In this document: positions 48,350 through 64,000 of the stretch, piece after piece
Layout of the letters: every line of letters begins with the position of its first letter
Numbering within the stretch: position 1 is the stretch's first letter
Origin: Salvelinus alpinus
Lineage: Eukaryota; Chordata; Actinopteri; Salmoniformes; Salmonidae
Direction: 5' to 3'
Length of the DNA: 64,000 nucleotides
Assembly: GCF_045679555.1 (NCBI RefSeq)
Contig: NC_092087.1
Span: 81,132,401 to 81,196,400, forward strand
Notes under the pieces: model-generated
The model's database searches: none
What the model was told of the DNA's origin: nothing
The model's input: only the letters and a program-made list of their open reading frames with translations
Translations under genes and position numbers: made by a program

Positions 48350-49500
48350 GAGACTGGACTAGTTTTTGATTCGTTTTGACAAATGTGATGACTTGGGGAC
48401 CAAGGCAGTACCTCAATACTTCTACATATCTGACGGATATTGGTTTATATAAAGTATAACGTTCAAATTGGTTTTCTATGATATTACTGGACCTTTATGC
48501 TGCATTATGTTTGTTACTGATACACACTTCTCACAGTAGAATACTGTATCAAAGTCTTTGGTTCATCTTACATCACATGGATATCAAAAACTCGAGCTGT
48601 CAGTGATGATGACTTGCCACTTTGTCTCCTCACATTGACTAGTCGAAGATGTACGACACCAAACCAGCTTGTGTGTGCAATAGGGCCTTTATATTTACAT
48701 AGTCTATACTTTCCATCAATTAACTATTATTGCTTGTGGTCGACTGATGAAGGTTTGAGGAGGACAAAAAGAAACAAGAGTGCTGGGTCAGCAAGTCTGC
48801 CTCTGCAGACCTGACTGTAGGAGAGAGAGAGAAATTAGTATGCTGTTCACTAAACACTGGAGGAAAAGTAAGGGCATAAATATTGCAATTTCCATCCTGG
48901 AGTGGAGAGATGGAGGCTTGTGAGTAAGTACATTTTGACAGGCTATATAGGAACTACTGCCATTGGAGAATTCACCTATTAAGAATCAGTTTAGCTGTGC
49001 AGTATTGATGCAATGATGGCTGCATAATTTAGGTAATGAAACTAGAACAATCACTGCAAAATCCATTCTGGTGGCAGAAAGGTTCTCCAGTCGTGACATA
49101 AATCGTTCAAGGGCCACTGAACACTTTCCTTTCTCTTTGCTTCAGTATTTACACAACCTCCATTCATTCAAGACTTACACTATGTGGTTATATCGGCAGT
49201 GTGAAACTATATAATGACCTAAAAGGTGTACTGTATATACCAATGAAATGCCGTTAGAGGCAGTGGCAATATCACAGCAGTCGAGGCAGTGTAGTCGAGG
49301 CAGTGTCAAATCAAGACTTTATTAGCTAACACACTAGTGTCCCACTCTGGTGCAGTGTAATACAGCGATATACTCTGACATGTGCAGTAGGTTAGGCTAC
49401 AGACACCACTGGACTAACCAATATAAACATACTATAGCTTTATTATCTGATACATAGATTTCCTCACTGATGTAAGAACCTCCGTTTTAATTTGAATGTA
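48350..49500. other. intergenic DNA, nothing recognised
   Basis: Unique AT-rich sequence upstream of pld5 exon 1a. Confidence 0.4.
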
Positions 49501-49501
49501 G

Positions 49502-49502
<1 letters not shown>

Positions 49503-49581
<79 letters not shown>

Positions 49582-49599
49582 CACATGCACACACACACA

Positions 49600-49600
<1 letters not shown>
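49503..49600. repeat. interrupted (CA)n microsatellite
   Basis: CA runs broken by TATATA and TGCACATG. Confidence 0.97.
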
Positions 49601-50088
<488 letters not shown>

Positions 50089-50091
50089 ATC

Positions 50092-63803
<13,712 letters not shown>

Positions 63804-63844
63804 GTGAGGATTTGTTATTATCTACTATGTATTACATAGAGGAG

Positions 63845-63958
63845 ATCGGTGGAGGCTGGTGGAGGGAGGAATTGGCAGATGGGCTGCGTTCCATTTCTTC
63901 CATCCCAGGCATTACAATGAGCCTGTCCTCCAATGTATAGTGACACCAGCCACCACTG
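63845..63958. repeat. degenerate family F2 MITE copy
   Basis: GGTGGAGGCTGGTGGAGGGA head and ATGAGCCTGTCCTCC ... CACCAGCCACCA tail match the F2 copy at 43950, with internal loss. Confidence 0.75.
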
Positions 63959-64000
63959 GTCTACAAACCATAATATTGTCTTGCTATAGGAGTTTTGGAG

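Noticed and set aside
63990-64000. pld5 exon 7 starting after TTGCTATAG at the window end
   Set aside because: The acceptor is weak and the few codons available do not match the expected conserved continuation; it cannot be judged from 11 nt.

Overview
This is a 64 kb window of a teleost nuclear genome, most likely a salmonid. The evidence is split, canonically spliced vertebrate genes, very long uninterrupted CA/GT tracts, several Tc1-like transposons, and a dense set of foldback (MITE-like) repeats of types I recognise from salmonid genomic DNA. There are no prokaryotic features, and most long open frames are artefacts of tandem repeats.

Two genes lie on the + strand in the same orientation. 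(1) cep170 (centrosomal protein of 170 kDa): 18 coding exons from 23863 to 41893 join without any break into 1467 codons plus a stop. They contain an N-terminal FHA domain, the conserved GTPLYGQPSWWGD block, a long basic Ser-rich middle region and a helical C-terminus ending VVHK. I chose CEP170 over its paralogue CEP170B on family-specific residues ([53 protein letters not shown]) and on the neighbour. (2) pld5 (inactive phospholipase D5): two alternative first coding exons (50092-50235 and 56949-56987), then five shared exons from 60852 to 63803; the gene continues past the right edge. It has a transmembrane segment, and its first HKD-like motif has lost the catalytic Lys. From memory, human CEP170 and PLD5 also sit together at 1q43, so the linkage looks conserved.

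Layout: 1-5000 is repeat-rich intergenic DNA with CA/GT microsatellites and a 30-bp minisatellite (3541-4637). A LINE 3' end (4960-10215) is split by a 4.4 kb array of 51/52-bp units (5630-10005). At 11505-16060 there is a junction-rich cluster of LINE reverse transcriptase, a 5'-truncated Tc1-like transposase and a Ty3/gypsy element lacking integrase. A second 30-bp minisatellite lies at 16890-17935. A possible cep170 5' non-coding exon/promoter is near 21545-21812. cep170 fills 23.8-42 kb; its introns hold a BED/hAT transposon, a Tc1-like element carrying a solo LTR, a LINE fragment and a 1.4 kb minisatellite abutting the last exon. The intergenic region (42.2-49.6 kb) contains a 2.2 kb minisatellite of ~38-41 bp units. 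pld5 introns carry three copies of one ~450-bp repeat, a LINE with an internal CA expansion, a nearly perfect 36-bp array and several foldback elements.

The most notable observations are a U12-type AT-AC intron in the FHA region of cep170, a minisatellite whose unit resembles a 3' splice site directly before cep170 exon 18, partial duplications of acceptor plus exon start in both genes, and a long GT tract ending a few bases before a pld5 start codon. I found no convincing novel molecular system; the interest lies in splicing and repeat biology.
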